Below the pieces are notes generated by a model, which was given only the letters and a program-made list of their open reading frames with translations, had not been told where the DNA came from and did not search any database. The translations under genes and the position numbers were made by a program. A DNA stretch of 64,000 nucleotides, from NCBI RefSeq assembly GCF_003732705.1, contig NZ_MOBR01000043.1:204377-268376 (forward strand). The letters run 5' to 3'. This document shows, in pieces, positions 1-8,521 of the stretch (position 1 is the first letter of the stretch; each line of letters starts with the position of its first letter). This DNA comes from Pseudomonas frederiksbergensis. Lineage in GTDB: Bacteria; Pseudomonadota; Gammaproteobacteria; Pseudomonadales; Pseudomonadaceae.

Positions 1-1918
1 GTTCGCCGCCGTACAGGGCGTCGGCCAAGGCGTAAGCGGTTTCGGTTTTGCCCACGCCGGTGGGGCCGACCAGCAGGAACACGCCGACCGGTTTTTGCGG
101 GTCGGTGAGGCCGGCGCGATACGCCTGCAAACGCTGGGCGATGGTGCCGAGGGCGATGCTTTGACCCATGACCCGTTGGCCCATGCGTTGGCCGAGGGTG
201 CGCACGGCGTGGGCTTCGTCGGCGAGCATTTTGCCGACCGGGATGCCGGTCCAGCCGGCGATCACGGCGGCGACGGTTTTGGTGTCGACCTGTTCCGGCA
301 CCAGTGGATCGTCCTGGCGAATCGCATCCAGTCCCGCTTCCAGGCGCACCAGTTCGGCGGCCAGGTGATCGATGCGGCTGTCGGTGCCTTCGTCCGGTTT
401 ATCGCTGTCGGCGCGTTCGCTCAAGGCGAGCAGTTCGCGGCGGGTTTCCAGCAGTTCACGCACGGCAACCCGTTCTTCGTTCCAGCGTACTTCCAGTTCG
501 CGGATGGCCTGCACATTGCTGACGGATTCGCTTTCCAGCAGGGTGATGCGCTCACGGTGATCGAGCCCGGTGGCCTGTTCCCGGCGCAGGCGTTCGACTT
601 CATCCTTGAGGCTGTTCTGACGGTGCCGCAGGCTTTCCAGCGGCGGCGGCACATCGTGCTGACCGAGGGCGACCCGGGCGCACGCGGTGTCGAGCACGCT
701 GATGGCTTTGTCCGGCAACTGACGTCCGGAGATGTAGCGATGGGACAGCTTCACGGCTTCGTGAATCGCGGCGTCCAGCACCTGCACACCGTGATGCTGT
801 TCCAGTTTCGCCGCGACACCACGAAGCATTTCCACGGCGGTGATTTCATCCGGTTCCTCGACTTGCACCAGTTGAAAACGCCTCGCCAATGCCGGGTCTT
901 TCTCGAAATATTTTTTGTACTCCAGCCAGGTGGTGGCGGCCAAGGTGCGCAACTCGCCTCGGGCCAGGGCCGGTTTCAGCAGGTTGGCGGCATCGCTGCC
1001 ACCTTCCGCACCACCGGCGCCGATCAGGGTGTGGGCTTCGTCGATGAACAAGATGATCGGTTTTTCCGCGTTGCGTACCGCGTCGATCACGCCTTTGAGG
1101 CGCTGCTCGAACTCGCCTTTGACCCCGGCGCCAGCCTGCAACAGTCCGAGATCGAGCACCCGCAAACTGACTTCCTGCAACGACGGTGGCACATCCCCGG
1201 CGGCGATGCGCAGGGCCAGGCCTTCGACCACGGCGGTTTTGCCCACGCCCGGCGCGCCCACCAGGATCGGGTTGTTCTGCCGGCGGCGCAGCAGGATGTC
1301 GATGCACTGACGGATTTCGCCGTCGCGCCCGACGATGGGATCGATGCGCCCGGCGTGGGCGTCGGCGGTCAGATCCTGGGTGTACTGGTCTAGCACTGAA
1401 TCCTGTTTTGGCGCGGCATGACCGGCCACGACAGGACGCGCTCCGCCGACGTGCTCGCGAGAGCTTTCAGTCCATTCCAGCAAGTTGCTGCGTAGCGCTT
1501 CCCGGGGAATTTTTAGCAGCGATGAAGCACTGTTGAGCAACAAGCTGCGGCGTTCATCGCGGTCAATCAGCGCCAGCAACAACAGGCCCGAACGAATGCT
1601 GTCCAGCCCCAATACGCTGGCCTGGACCACGGCGTCTTCCAGCAGTCCGGTTGTGTGGGTTGACAGCGCGGGCGTGCGGGTGCTGCCGGATTTGAACAGC
1701 TCCAGGGCCTTGTTGATTTCGGCGGTCAGCGCGTCGCGTTCGAGGCCGAAGCGCGGCAACAGATAGGCGAAGTCACCGCCCTCGATGTCCAGCAACTCCA
1801 GCAACAAATGCTCGATTTCGACGTAATGATGACCCCGTTGCAGGCAGCGTTGCGCGGCCCGTTCCAGGGCGCGGCGGTTGTCCGGGTTGAGGCGCCCGAT
1901 CAGGCTGGCCAGTTCCAT
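1..1918 (-). CDS. clpV: T6SS sheath-recycling AAA+ ATPase ClpV/TssH (5' 639 codons; 3' end outside window)
   Basis: ClpV disassembles the contracted TssBC sheath in the cytoplasm so that its subunits can be reused. The gene starts at the ATG at 1918 (protein begins MELASLIGRL) and stays open to the left edge, so the C-terminal part is missing. Visible in order: an N-terminal Clp repeat domain (about residues 1-150), a first AAA+ module with Walker A GAPGVGKT near residue 221 and Walker B ILFIDEAH near 290, a charged coiled-coil middle region (about 400-520), and the second Walker A GPTGVGKT near residue 619, about 20 residues before the edge. It begins two bases after the tssG stop and is the last gene of the minus arm in the window. 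Its place beside tssG separates it from the general chaperone ClpB. Confidence 0.96.
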   Translation of the reverse strand, partial: MELASLIGRLNPDNRRALERAAQRCLQRGHHYVEIEHLLLELLDIEGGDFAYLLPRFGLERDALTAEINKALELFKSGSTRTPALSTHTTGLLEDAVVQASVLGLDSIRSGLLLLALIDRDERRSLLLNSASSLLKIPREALRSNLLEWTESSREHVGGARPVVAGHAAPKQDSVLDQYTQDLTADAHAGRIDPIVGRDGEIRQCIDILLRRRQNNPILVGAPGVGKTAVVEGLALRIAAGDVPPSLQEVSLRVLDLGLLQAGAGVKGEFEQRLKGVIDAVRNAEKPIILFIDEAHTLIGAGGAEGGSDAANLLKPALARGELRTLAATTWLEYKKYFEKDPALARRFQLVQVEEPDEITAVEMLRGVAAKLEQHHGVQVLDAAIHEAVKLSHRYISGRQLPDKAISVLDTACARVALGQHDVPPPLESLRHRQNSLKDEVERLRREQATGLDHRERITLLESESVSNVQAIRELEVRWNEERVAVRELLETRRELLALSERADSDKPDEGTDSRIDHLAAELVRLEAGLDAIRQDDPLVPEQVDTKTVAAVIAGWTGIPVGKMLADEAHAVRTLGQRMGQRVMGQSIALGTIAQRLQAYRAGLTDPQKPVGVFLLVGPTGVGKTETAYALADALYGGE

Positions 1919-1920
1919 AT

Positions 1921-2946
1921 TCAGGTGATCTCCAGCTGGCGAAGGCGGGTTTCGATGCGTTGCACGGCGAGGCTGGTCTGACGTTGCAAGCCGCCGTTCC
2001 AGCTCAGCAGCGGCGGTGCTTCGCGACCCAGTTTCATCGGGCCGGCACCGCGCACCAGCAACACCAGGGTGCAATCCAGATCGGGACCAAAATACAGGGC
2101 GCTAAGGCTGGCCAGTGCCGGGTAGGATTCGCCGTCCGGCAAAAATTTTGCGGCTTGGGCCGAGGACAAAGGACCGAGCGTCAGGCGATAACCTGCGTGC
2201 TCATCCCAGACCCGAGTGCCGGCCACCGCTGTGCGACCCAGTTGCAGATTGCGGCCGCCCGGGATCATGCGACTGCGACTGGCGGGCGGGATCTCGCGCC
2301 AGGCGCCTTCATAGGCGCTGAGTTCCACCGGCAGTTCGAAGTGTTCGCGCACCACAGCGGCGAAGCCGGCGAGTGAGCGGCGGCCGTCGGCGAACAACGC
2401 GCTGCACGCCAACACCGCGGAGTCGGGCATGGCCCCGCGTTCCTGCAAAGCCTTGGGCAGCAGCCCGGTCAACGCGCGCAATTGCGCCTGAACCGGCGAA
2501 GCACCGGGAACCGTGAAGCCCACGGCAATCCGGTGTTTGCGCATCACTTTGTACAACAGGCTCAGCAGGCGATGCTGGAACAGATCGAGGAATTCGGCCG
2601 GCGCATAGTCCTTGGCCCGGGCCCGTTGTTGCAGCCATTCCTGATAAGCGTAGGGCAGGGGGCCGTCCGGCCCACCGAGGCCAAACACCGGGGTGCTGAG
2701 GGTCGGTTGTTCGCCGGTTTGCTGAGTCAGGCTTTCGATTTCGCTGGCGGCGAACAGCGGCGTCAACGGTCCGCGCAGGCGAATGGCTTCGGCTTGGGGC
2801 GAGGTGCCGCTGCCCAGGGATTCGGCCTGCGGGTGTTCCCGTTCCAGCAGCAACAAGGCCTGTAAAAGCTCAAATGCTTGTGGATCACGCCGCAGTTTTT
2901 CACTCAGGTTCAGAGGGACAGCGGCATTCCAGCTTGGGGTTGCCAT
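1921..2946 (-). CDS. tssG: T6SS baseplate protein TssG
   Basis: TssG (ImpH/VasB family, 341 residues) forms the T6SS baseplate wedge with TssE, TssF and TssK on the cytoplasmic side of the inner membrane. The protein starts MATPSWNAAV, and the family-typical stretch EKLRRDPQAFELLQALLLLE follows. The ATG at 2946 is preceded by a very strong ribosome binding site (AAGGAGGTGAAAAC), although the start lies 37 bases inside the end of tssF. The two genes are therefore probably translationally coupled. clpV starts immediately downstream. Confidence 0.95.
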   Translation of the reverse strand: MATPSWNAAVPLNLSEKLRRDPQAFELLQALLLLEREHPQAESLGSGTSPQAEAIRLRGPLTPLFAASEIESLTQQTGEQPTLSTPVFGLGGPDGPLPYAYQEWLQQRARAKDYAPAEFLDLFQHRLLSLLYKVMRKHRIAVGFTVPGASPVQAQLRALTGLLPKALQERGAMPDSAVLACSALFADGRRSLAGFAAVVREHFELPVELSAYEGAWREIPPASRSRMIPGGRNLQLGRTAVAGTRVWDEHAGYRLTLGPLSSAQAAKFLPDGESYPALASLSALYFGPDLDCTLVLLVRGAGPMKLGREAPPLLSWNGGLQRQTSLAVQRIETRLRQLEIT

Positions 2947-4703
2947 GTTTTCACCTCCTTGTCTGACTGGACCAACACCGTGCGCACAAAGCGGTTAGCC
3001 GTGGCATACAGGGAAAAGAATTGCGCCAGCACGGCCGAAAACAACACCGCGCTGCTGCCGACAAAATGCTGCGCATCGAGTTGTAATTGCACTTCCAACC
3101 CATTGCGCCAACCGCGCCAGGCGTCTTCGCCGACATGGCCGATCACTCGCTCACACGAAAGACTCAGCAAGCCTTCGATCTGCCGTAAAGCGCTGGCCTC
3201 GTCCCGCAGATTGTGCAGTTGCAGGATTTCCTTCAGCGCGTCCAGCGCCTGGGGTCCTTCGACCAGAGAGAGATGATTGAGGGTCAGTTGCGACACCAGC
3301 CGCCAGCGCGATTCACCGTCCAGTCGCGGCAGGCTCTGCGGGCTCGGCGGGTTGCGTAATCGCGCCGAGGCCACCGGCCCCGGCCGCTCAAACCCCAGCG
3401 GTGTTCCGGCGCTTAGGCTTTGCGCCAGGTGTCGATTGGTGCACAGCAGTTCGGCGGTGAGGCTGAATTCGACGAACTCCGAGAGCGGGTCGAGCCGGGT
3501 GTCGACCAGGCTGAGCATCAGGTCGGTGCCCAGCCGATTTGGGGTCATGCCGCTGACCCGTCGCGCATGCCAGTAGCACTGTTTTTCGCCGCCGCCGTGC
3601 TGGCTGCCGTAATAGGCCGGCACCCGTTGCACGCCTTGGCGGGTCGTGGCGCGCACCCCCCGGATGCTGTGGATCTCGACGCTGTTTTCCCGGTGGCTGT
3701 CGGCGATCAAGCGGTATTCACTGCGAGTACCGTCCGGACGCAAGGGCTCGGAGGTGCGCGGGAACAGGTTGATCACCGGCGCACAACCAAGGGCGATATC
3801 GCTGGCCTGAAGGTGCATGCGACTGGTGGGCGGACGGTCGAAGACGACGTACACAAACAGCGCTTGGCTGTCGCTGCTGGCGCCGGCCAGTGGCAGGTCG
3901 AAGAAGTTGAATTTATCCGGGAAGGCGAAGTACTCGGCGAGCAGGCGCATGCCTGGATGCACGCCGTCTTCGTCCGGCAACAACACTTCATCACTGGCAA
4001 ACCCGACAATCTGCGGCAGCCCCGCCAACACTTTTGGCACGCTGCCCGCCGGCCCGGCCAGCACCTTCACGGCATGGGCGCCGAGCAGGTCATACAGGCA
4101 GGCGTTGATCACCGGGGACGCGGCCAAATGGATGCGCAGATGCTGGATGCTCAACTCCGACCACTGGCTTTCACCCAGGCAACGCAGACTCAGGCGCAAC
4201 GCCGAACGGGCCTGGGGCACACCGGTCAGGGCCTGGGCTTCATCGCTGCCCAGCAGCAAGGCTTCATTGATTTCCACCGGCCACAATCGCACGGCGGCGC
4301 TGGTGCGAAAGTGGATGCTTTCGCCCTTGCTGGTGGTGACGAACAGCGGCGTGTCCCGTGGCAAGGGATAACCACCCGCGATGTTGCCTTTGCTCGGGTC
4401 CGGCTGGAATTGCACGATCGCGCAGGACGGCAGCGGACGCATGGCCAACGGGTAAAGTTGTTCCAGCAAGGCATCGCTGAATTCGGCGTAGTCGTCATCC
4501 AGGCGCCGTTGCAGGCGCGCCGCCAGCAGCGCAAAGCCTTCCAGCAAGCGTTCGACGTGCGGGTCGGGGCATTCGCCGGGGGACAGTTCCAGGCGCCGGG
4601 CAACCTTGGGATAGCGCTCGGCGAAAATGCTTCCGGCATGCCGCAGCCAGGTCAGCTCGCGTTGGTAGTAGTCGAGCAGTTGCGGGTCAATCGAGTCGCT
4701 CAT
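2910..4703 (-). CDS. tssF: T6SS baseplate protein TssF
   Basis: TssF (ImpG/VasA family), 597 residues from the chosen start, is the largest baseplate wedge subunit. The N-terminus MSDSIDPQLLDYYQRELTWL, followed by HAGSIFAERYPKVARRL, is the recognisable family opening. The frame is open to 4742, but the ATG at 4703 is preferred because CTTGAGGTACGTC before it gives a ribosome binding site and the conserved family sequence begins there. It overlaps the end of tssE by 17 bases and the start of tssG by 37, which suggests coupled translation of E, F and G. Confidence 0.96.
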   Translation of the reverse strand: MSDSIDPQLLDYYQRELTWLRHAGSIFAERYPKVARRLELSPGECPDPHVERLLEGFALLAARLQRRLDDDYAEFSDALLEQLYPLAMRPLPSCAIVQFQPDPSKGNIAGGYPLPRDTPLFVTTSKGESIHFRTSAAVRLWPVEINEALLLGSDEAQALTGVPQARSALRLSLRCLGESQWSELSIQHLRIHLAASPVINACLYDLLGAHAVKVLAGPAGSVPKVLAGLPQIVGFASDEVLLPDEDGVHPGMRLLAEYFAFPDKFNFFDLPLAGASSDSQALFVYVVFDRPPTSRMHLQASDIALGCAPVINLFPRTSEPLRPDGTRSEYRLIADSHRENSVEIHSIRGVRATTRQGVQRVPAYYGSQHGGGEKQCYWHARRVSGMTPNRLGTDLMLSLVDTRLDPLSEFVEFSLTAELLCTNRHLAQSLSAGTPLGFERPGPVASARLRNPPSPQSLPRLDGESRWRLVSQLTLNHLSLVEGPQALDALKEILQLHNLRDEASALRQIEGLLSLSCERVIGHVGEDAWRGWRNGLEVQLQLDAQHFVGSSAVLFSAVLAQFFSLYATANRFVRTVLVQSDKEVKTWQPQAGMPLSL

Positions 4704-5130
4704 GACGTACCTCAAGGCCATCGCTGGCCTTCTCGATGACAAACGCCACGGGCCAGTGCTGCTGGCCGCTGCGCAATTCGCCCAGCAGACGAATGCTCAG
4801 TTGCTGCGGCTGACCGGGGACTGGATTGACCTGAACCTCGCCCAGTTTCAGGCGCGGTTCGAAATGGGTGATGGCCTCGCGCACTTCCCGCGCCAACTGA
4901 CGACGGTCATCGCTGCGCTGCTGTTGCAGGGCGGTCCAGTCAGCGATGCCGTAGTCGAGAATGCTCGGCGGGGAGGTCAGCGGGCGTTGGCCGCGTCGGG
5001 TGTTGAACAGGCGCAGCAACTCCGCTTGTACCGAGTCGAGCAAGTCCTGGCGATCGAACACTTGCACAGTGTCGGCCTCGCTTGAGGTGAGACGCTCGAA
5101 CAACGGTGGGAGGATGCCGGTGCCTGCCAT
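4687..5130 (-). CDS. tssE: T6SS baseplate protein TssE (gp25-like)
   Basis: TssE (147 residues) is the homologue of T4 phage gp25 and links the baseplate to the base of the sheath. The family core is visible as LFNTRRGQRPLTSPPSILDYG, then a run ending REAITHFEPRLKLGEVQV, where the ExRL motif of gp25-like proteins appears as EPRL. It sits between hcp (15 bases upstream) and tssF (17-base overlap) in the same direction. Confidence 0.94.
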   Translation of the reverse strand: MAGTGILPPLFERLTSSEADTVQVFDRQDLLDSVQAELLRLFNTRRGQRPLTSPPSILDYGIADWTALQQQRSDDRRQLAREVREAITHFEPRLKLGEVQVNPVPGQPQQLSIRLLGELRSGQQHWPVAFVIEKASDGLEVRHERLD

Positions 5131-5145
5131 GGCCGACGCGCCCGC

Positions 5146-5643
5146 TTACTTGACGAGCTTGTTGGCGGCCATGTCCCAGGTCGAGGCGGCCGTGCCTTCC
5201 TTGGTACCGTCGTCTTTCTGGGCGGTGAGTTCCCATTTGATCTTGGTGAAGTTCAGGGAAATGGTTTCCACCGGTTTGCCACCCGTGCCGCCACTGACGC
5301 TGACGTTGGACAGCACCACGTTGGTCAGGGTGTAGATGATGAACGGCATCAACTTGCCGCTGCCTTCGGCGGCGTTACGGCCGATGGTGATCTTGGCTTC
5401 GGGGATCGGTTTGCCTGCGCAGCAGTATTCGTTGAGGGACGGCGTTGAGCTGTCGACGAATTTGGTCAGGGTAAACTCGCCGATGTGCGGCTTGCCCGAG
5501 GTCCGTTCCGAGTTGCTGACGTCGTTGGTCACCTGCATGGCCACGTTGTGGCTGTAGGACATGACTTCGATTTTGTCCTTGTAGCCCTCGAGCAGGCTGT
5601 CGCCTTTGATGTCGCCGCCGAGGTCGAGAATAATTGCATCCAT
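5146..5643 (-). CDS. hcp: T6SS inner tube protein Hcp (TssD)
   Basis: Hcp forms the hexameric rings that stack into the expelled tube, and it can also chaperone small effectors. The 165-residue protein has the family length and features: MDAIILDLGGDIKGDS at the start, a middle GKPHIGEFTLTKFVDSSTP strand region and a C-terminal ETISLNFTKIKWELTAQ. The start at 5643 follows a run of small stable hairpins in the tssC-hcp gap. A single copy is present here, inside the structural operon, as expected for a main-cluster Hcp. Confidence 0.96.
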   Translation of the reverse strand: MDAIILDLGGDIKGDSLLEGYKDKIEVMSYSHNVAMQVTNDVSNSERTSGKPHIGEFTLTKFVDSSTPSLNEYCCAGKPIPEAKITIGRNAAEGSGKLMPFIIYTLTNVVLSNVSVSGGTGGKPVETISLNFTKIKWELTAQKDDGTKEGTAASTWDMAANKLVK

Positions 5644-5686
5644 CGCATGAAACTCCTGAAGGTTATCGCGCTAGATAAACGGAGAA

Positions 5687-5711
5687 CTCCCGCCGGGTTG
5701 GCCGGCGAGAG
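5687..5711 (-). other. intercistronic hairpin between tssC and hcp
   Basis: On the minus-strand transcript a stem of about ten pairs (CTCTCGCCGG with CCGGCGGGAG, one wobble) encloses a loop of about five bases in the 77-base gap between tssC and hcp. No U-run follows, so it does not look like a terminator. Such stems often protect the downstream message and allow a different stoichiometry, which would suit hcp, but that role is inferred. Confidence 0.45.
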
Positions 5712-5720
5712 TGAAGCAGG

Positions 5721-7202
5721 TCAGGCAGCTACCGGTGGCGGCAGGGTGGCGACCAGGCGGATCGACGCGGTCAGTTCTTCGAGCTGGAAGTGCGGTCGCA
5801 GGAACACCGTGGCCTTGTAGGCACCGGGCTTGCCGGCGACTTCGGTCACGTCCACCCGGGCTTCTCGCAACGGGTACTGCGCCTTGATCTCTTGCGGCGC
5901 GTTGTCGTTGATCAGCACGTAGTCGGCGATCCAGTTGTTGAGGTAGGTCTGCACGTTGTCGCGGGTCATGAAACTGCCGACCTTGTCGCGCATGATCACC
6001 TTCAGGTAATGCGCGAAGCGAGATGCGGCGAGCACGTACGGCAACATCGCCGAAATCCGCGCGTTGGCATTGGCTTCGTTGGTGTTGTAGAGCTTGGACT
6101 TGTTGGTGGTCTGGCCACCGAAGAACACCGCGACGTCGCTGTTTTTCTTGTGGCACAAAGCGATGAAGCCAAGGTCGTTGAGCTCTTTTTCCCGGCGGTC
6201 GGTGATCGCCACTTCGGTCGGGCATTTGAGCGACAGGTCGCCGGAACTGGTGCGGAAGGTATGCGCCGGCAGACCTTCGACCGCGCCGCCGCCTTCAGCG
6301 CCGCGAATCGCCGCGCACCAGCCGTACTTGGCGAAGGCTTCGGTGATGCGTTGCGACAAGGCCCACGCGGCGTTGCCCCACAGGTATTTGCTGTGATCGC
6401 TGCCGTTGACGTCTTCAATGTAGGTAATGCCTTCCACCGGCGACGTTTCCGGGCCGTACGGCAGGCGCAGCAGGAAGTGCGGCAACACCAGCGACACGTA
6501 GCGTGAATCTTCGCTTTCGCGGAAGGAGCGCCATTTGATCAGCTCCTGGCTCTCAAAGACTTTCGACAGGTCACGCGGCACCGCCAGTTCGGTGAAGCTG
6601 TTCATGTCGAACAGCCGTGGGCTGGCGGCGGCAATGAACGGCGCGTGTGCAGCGGCGGCGACGTTCGACAGTTTCTCCAGCAGACCGATGTCCTGCGGGT
6701 GCCGGCCGAAGGTGTAGTCACCCACCAGCAGACTGAACGGGTGGCCGCCGAAGGTGCCGTATTCTTCTTCGTAGATCTTTTTGAACAGCGCGCTCTGGTC
6801 GAACTCGACGGCTTTCTCCAGGTCGTTTTGCAGCTCTTTCTGGGTCACGTTGAGCAGGCGCAGTTTGAGCCGGGAACTGGTCTCGGTGTTTTGCACCAGC
6901 AGGTGCAAGCCACGCCAGGAGGCTTCGAGTTTTTGCATCTCGGGGTGGTGCAGCACTTCGTTGAGTTGCGCGCTGATCAGCTTGTCGATCTTGCTGATGC
7001 GGTCGTTGATCATCGCCACGGTGTCCTTGTCGATGGCCATGCCTTCGTCGAGTACCTGGGTGGCGAATTCCGCGAGCATGTCGCGGGCATAGTCTTGCTG
7101 GCTGTCGTCATGGGCCATGCGGCCTTCGGCGATGATCCGGTCTAGCAGGGACAGGCTTTCTGTGGTGCTTTCACTGGTTTTGGCGGCGGCTGAAGCGGGC
7201 AT
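5721..7202 (-). CDS. tssC: T6SS contractile sheath large subunit TssC
   Basis: TssC (VipB/ImpD family, 493 residues) forms the outer contractile sheath with TssB. Family signatures include the N-terminal Q-N-x-x-LHH region around residues 95-105 (ISAQLNEVLHHPEMQKLEAS), the WRGL block next to it, and the C-terminal FLRPHFQLEELTASIRLVA that forms the handshake strands between sheath layers. The start at 7202 has a good ribosome binding site (GGGAGAAGTCGCC). The gene is 28 bases downstream of tssB. Confidence 0.97.
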   Translation of the reverse strand: MPASAAAKTSESTTESLSLLDRIIAEGRMAHDDSQQDYARDMLAEFATQVLDEGMAIDKDTVAMINDRISKIDKLISAQLNEVLHHPEMQKLEASWRGLHLLVQNTETSSRLKLRLLNVTQKELQNDLEKAVEFDQSALFKKIYEEEYGTFGGHPFSLLVGDYTFGRHPQDIGLLEKLSNVAAAAHAPFIAAASPRLFDMNSFTELAVPRDLSKVFESQELIKWRSFRESEDSRYVSLVLPHFLLRLPYGPETSPVEGITYIEDVNGSDHSKYLWGNAAWALSQRITEAFAKYGWCAAIRGAEGGGAVEGLPAHTFRTSSGDLSLKCPTEVAITDRREKELNDLGFIALCHKKNSDVAVFFGGQTTNKSKLYNTNEANANARISAMLPYVLAASRFAHYLKVIMRDKVGSFMTRDNVQTYLNNWIADYVLINDNAPQEIKAQYPLREARVDVTEVAGKPGAYKATVFLRPHFQLEELTASIRLVATLPPPVAA

Positions 7203-7230
7203 GGCGACTTCTCCCTAAGTGAATGATTGA

Positions 7231-7788
7231 TCAGGCTTGCGGTTCGGCCGGTGCTTCACTGTCGCCCGCAGCGGCGGGAGCAGCGGGAGCAGCGGTGTCC
7301 GGACGCGCAGACTTGATCTCTTGCAGGCCCTCGGTGTTGGCGATGACATCGCGCAACAGCTTGTCCAGATCATCGTTGCCGTCGAGCTTGGTCAGCAGGT
7401 CGCGCAGACGCTGGCGGGCTTCGAACAAGCGCCGTAGCGGGGTGATTTGCTCGACCACTTTCACCGGATCGAAGTCGTCGATGTGCTTGAAGTTGAGCTC
7501 GATGTTGAGCTTGCTGTCATCGCCGGTAAGGGTGTTGGTGACCTGCAAGGTGGCGCGGGGAGCAATCGAGGCGAGCACTTCGTTGAAATTGTCGCGGTCG
7601 ATCTCGGTGAAGCGTCGTTCTGTCAGCTTGGGAAGGGCGTTGAGGGGTTTGCCGGAAAGGTCGGCGAGAATGCCCACCACCAGCGGCAACTCTTTTTTCT
7701 CGATGGCGTTGCCGATTTCGACGTCGTAGGTGATTTGCACCCTCGGTGGGCGAACCCGGTCGAGTTTGTGCTGAGTACTTTCTGCCAT
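7231..7788 (-). CDS. tssB: T6SS contractile sheath small subunit TssB
   Basis: TssB (VipA/ImpC family, 185 residues) pairs with TssC. The protein starts MAESTQHKLDRVRPPRVQIT, then GNAIEKKELPLVVGILADLS and GKPLNALPKLTERRFTEID, the classic family core. It ends in an alanine/proline-rich tail. The frame stays open to 7941, but the upstream part has no family similarity, and the ATG at 7788 follows a GGAG motif. It is the first gene of the minus arm. The 205 bases between it and tssJ must contain both divergent promoters. Confidence 0.96.
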   Translation of the reverse strand: MAESTQHKLDRVRPPRVQITYDVEIGNAIEKKELPLVVGILADLSGKPLNALPKLTERRFTEIDRDNFNEVLASIAPRATLQVTNTLTGDDSKLNIELNFKHIDDFDPVKVVEQITPLRRLFEARQRLRDLLTKLDGNDDLDKLLRDVIANTEGLQEIKSARPDTAAPAAPAAAGDSEAPAEPQA

Positions 7789-7799
7789 GTTGGATGACT

Positions 7800-7828
7800 C
7801 CGATGCATGAGCGGGCGCAATGCATCGG
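7800..7828 (-). promoter_or_regulatory. tssB: hairpin overlapping the tssB ribosome binding site
   Basis: A perfect 9-base inverted repeat (CCGATGCAT / ATGCATCGG, 11-base loop) lies 12 bases upstream of the tssB start codon. In the tssB mRNA the right arm ends in CGG and the next bases are AG, so the arm covers part of the CGGAG ribosome binding site. This could hold translation of the minus arm low, or it could be a regulator binding site in DNA. Both readings are inference. Confidence 0.45.
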
Positions 7829-7993
7829 GAGGCCCGTTCATCGCTTTCCCTTGCTGGACCGTAGGTTAGAAAGGGTGGCAGATGGACCTGTCGTTCCTTT
7901 GACAAACCTTCCTCATTCGCCGTGTGGGCCGAACTACCCAAGACGCTAGAACAGGACTATAAAAAAGCAAGGGAAAACCTTTTTAGGACTGTC

Positions 7994-8464
7994 ATGAGAA
8001 AAGGAAAATTCATTTTGTTTGCACGTTTTTTTGCCTGCGCCGTGTTTTTGTCCCTCGCCGGATGTTCGCTTTTCGGGCCACGGGTGGACCTCGACAACCT
8101 GACCCTGGACGTCGCGCCAAGGGCTAACGACGACACCCCGATTGCCGTGGATTTCATCGCCGTCAACGACCCGGACCTGCTCAAGCAGCTGTCGGGCATC
8201 ACCGCCCGCCAATGGTTCACCGAGCGTGAGCAGTACCAGCGCGACTACCGGCAGCTGATGACGGTCTGGGGCCTGGAGCTGGTGCCGGGGCAATTCATCG
8301 ACAAACAACCCTTCCCGCTGGGGGGCAAGCGGGCGGCTGGACTTTTGGTCTTCGCCAGCTATAACACTCCCGGAGCACACCGGTTGCGGCTGGATGACCA
8401 GAGCAATGCCTGGCTCAAGTTCGACAGTCGTGAGATGACGCTGGTGGGCGACAGCGCGAACTGA
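7994..8464 (+). CDS. tssJ: T6SS outer-membrane lipoprotein TssJ
   Basis: TssJ anchors the T6SS membrane complex in the outer membrane and binds the periplasmic end of TssM. The 156-residue protein has a short basic N-terminus, a hydrophobic segment and a lipobox LAGC with lipidated Cys24 (LSLAGCSLFG). The frame is open from 7922; the ATG at 7994 is chosen because it yields a normal signal peptide. It is the first gene of the plus arm, followed 57 bases later by tssK. Confidence 0.93.
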   Translation: MRKGKFILFARFFACAVFLSLAGCSLFGPRVDLDNLTLDVAPRANDDTPIAVDFIAVNDPDLLKQLSGITARQWFTEREQYQRDYRQLMTVWGLELVPGQFIDKQPFPLGGKRAAGLLVFASYNTPGAHRLRLDDQSNAWLKFDSREMTLVGDSAN

Positions 8465-8521
8465 CTGCCTTGCAAAAAACGCCCCTGTGCGCGGCGACAC
8501 TTAGACGTCGAAAGGAATCGT

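Noticed and set aside
95..1393. 432-codon open frame on the plus strand
   Set aside because: Antisense to clpV, which shows Walker motifs and family sequence in the true frame.
3420..4739. 439-codon open frame on the plus strand
   Set aside because: Antisense to tssF.
7789..7993. Sigma-54 or sigma-70 promoter between tssB and tssJ
   Set aside because: A TTGACA at 7899 has no fitting -10, and the only TGGCA-like start lacks the TTGC partner; no promoter can be claimed.
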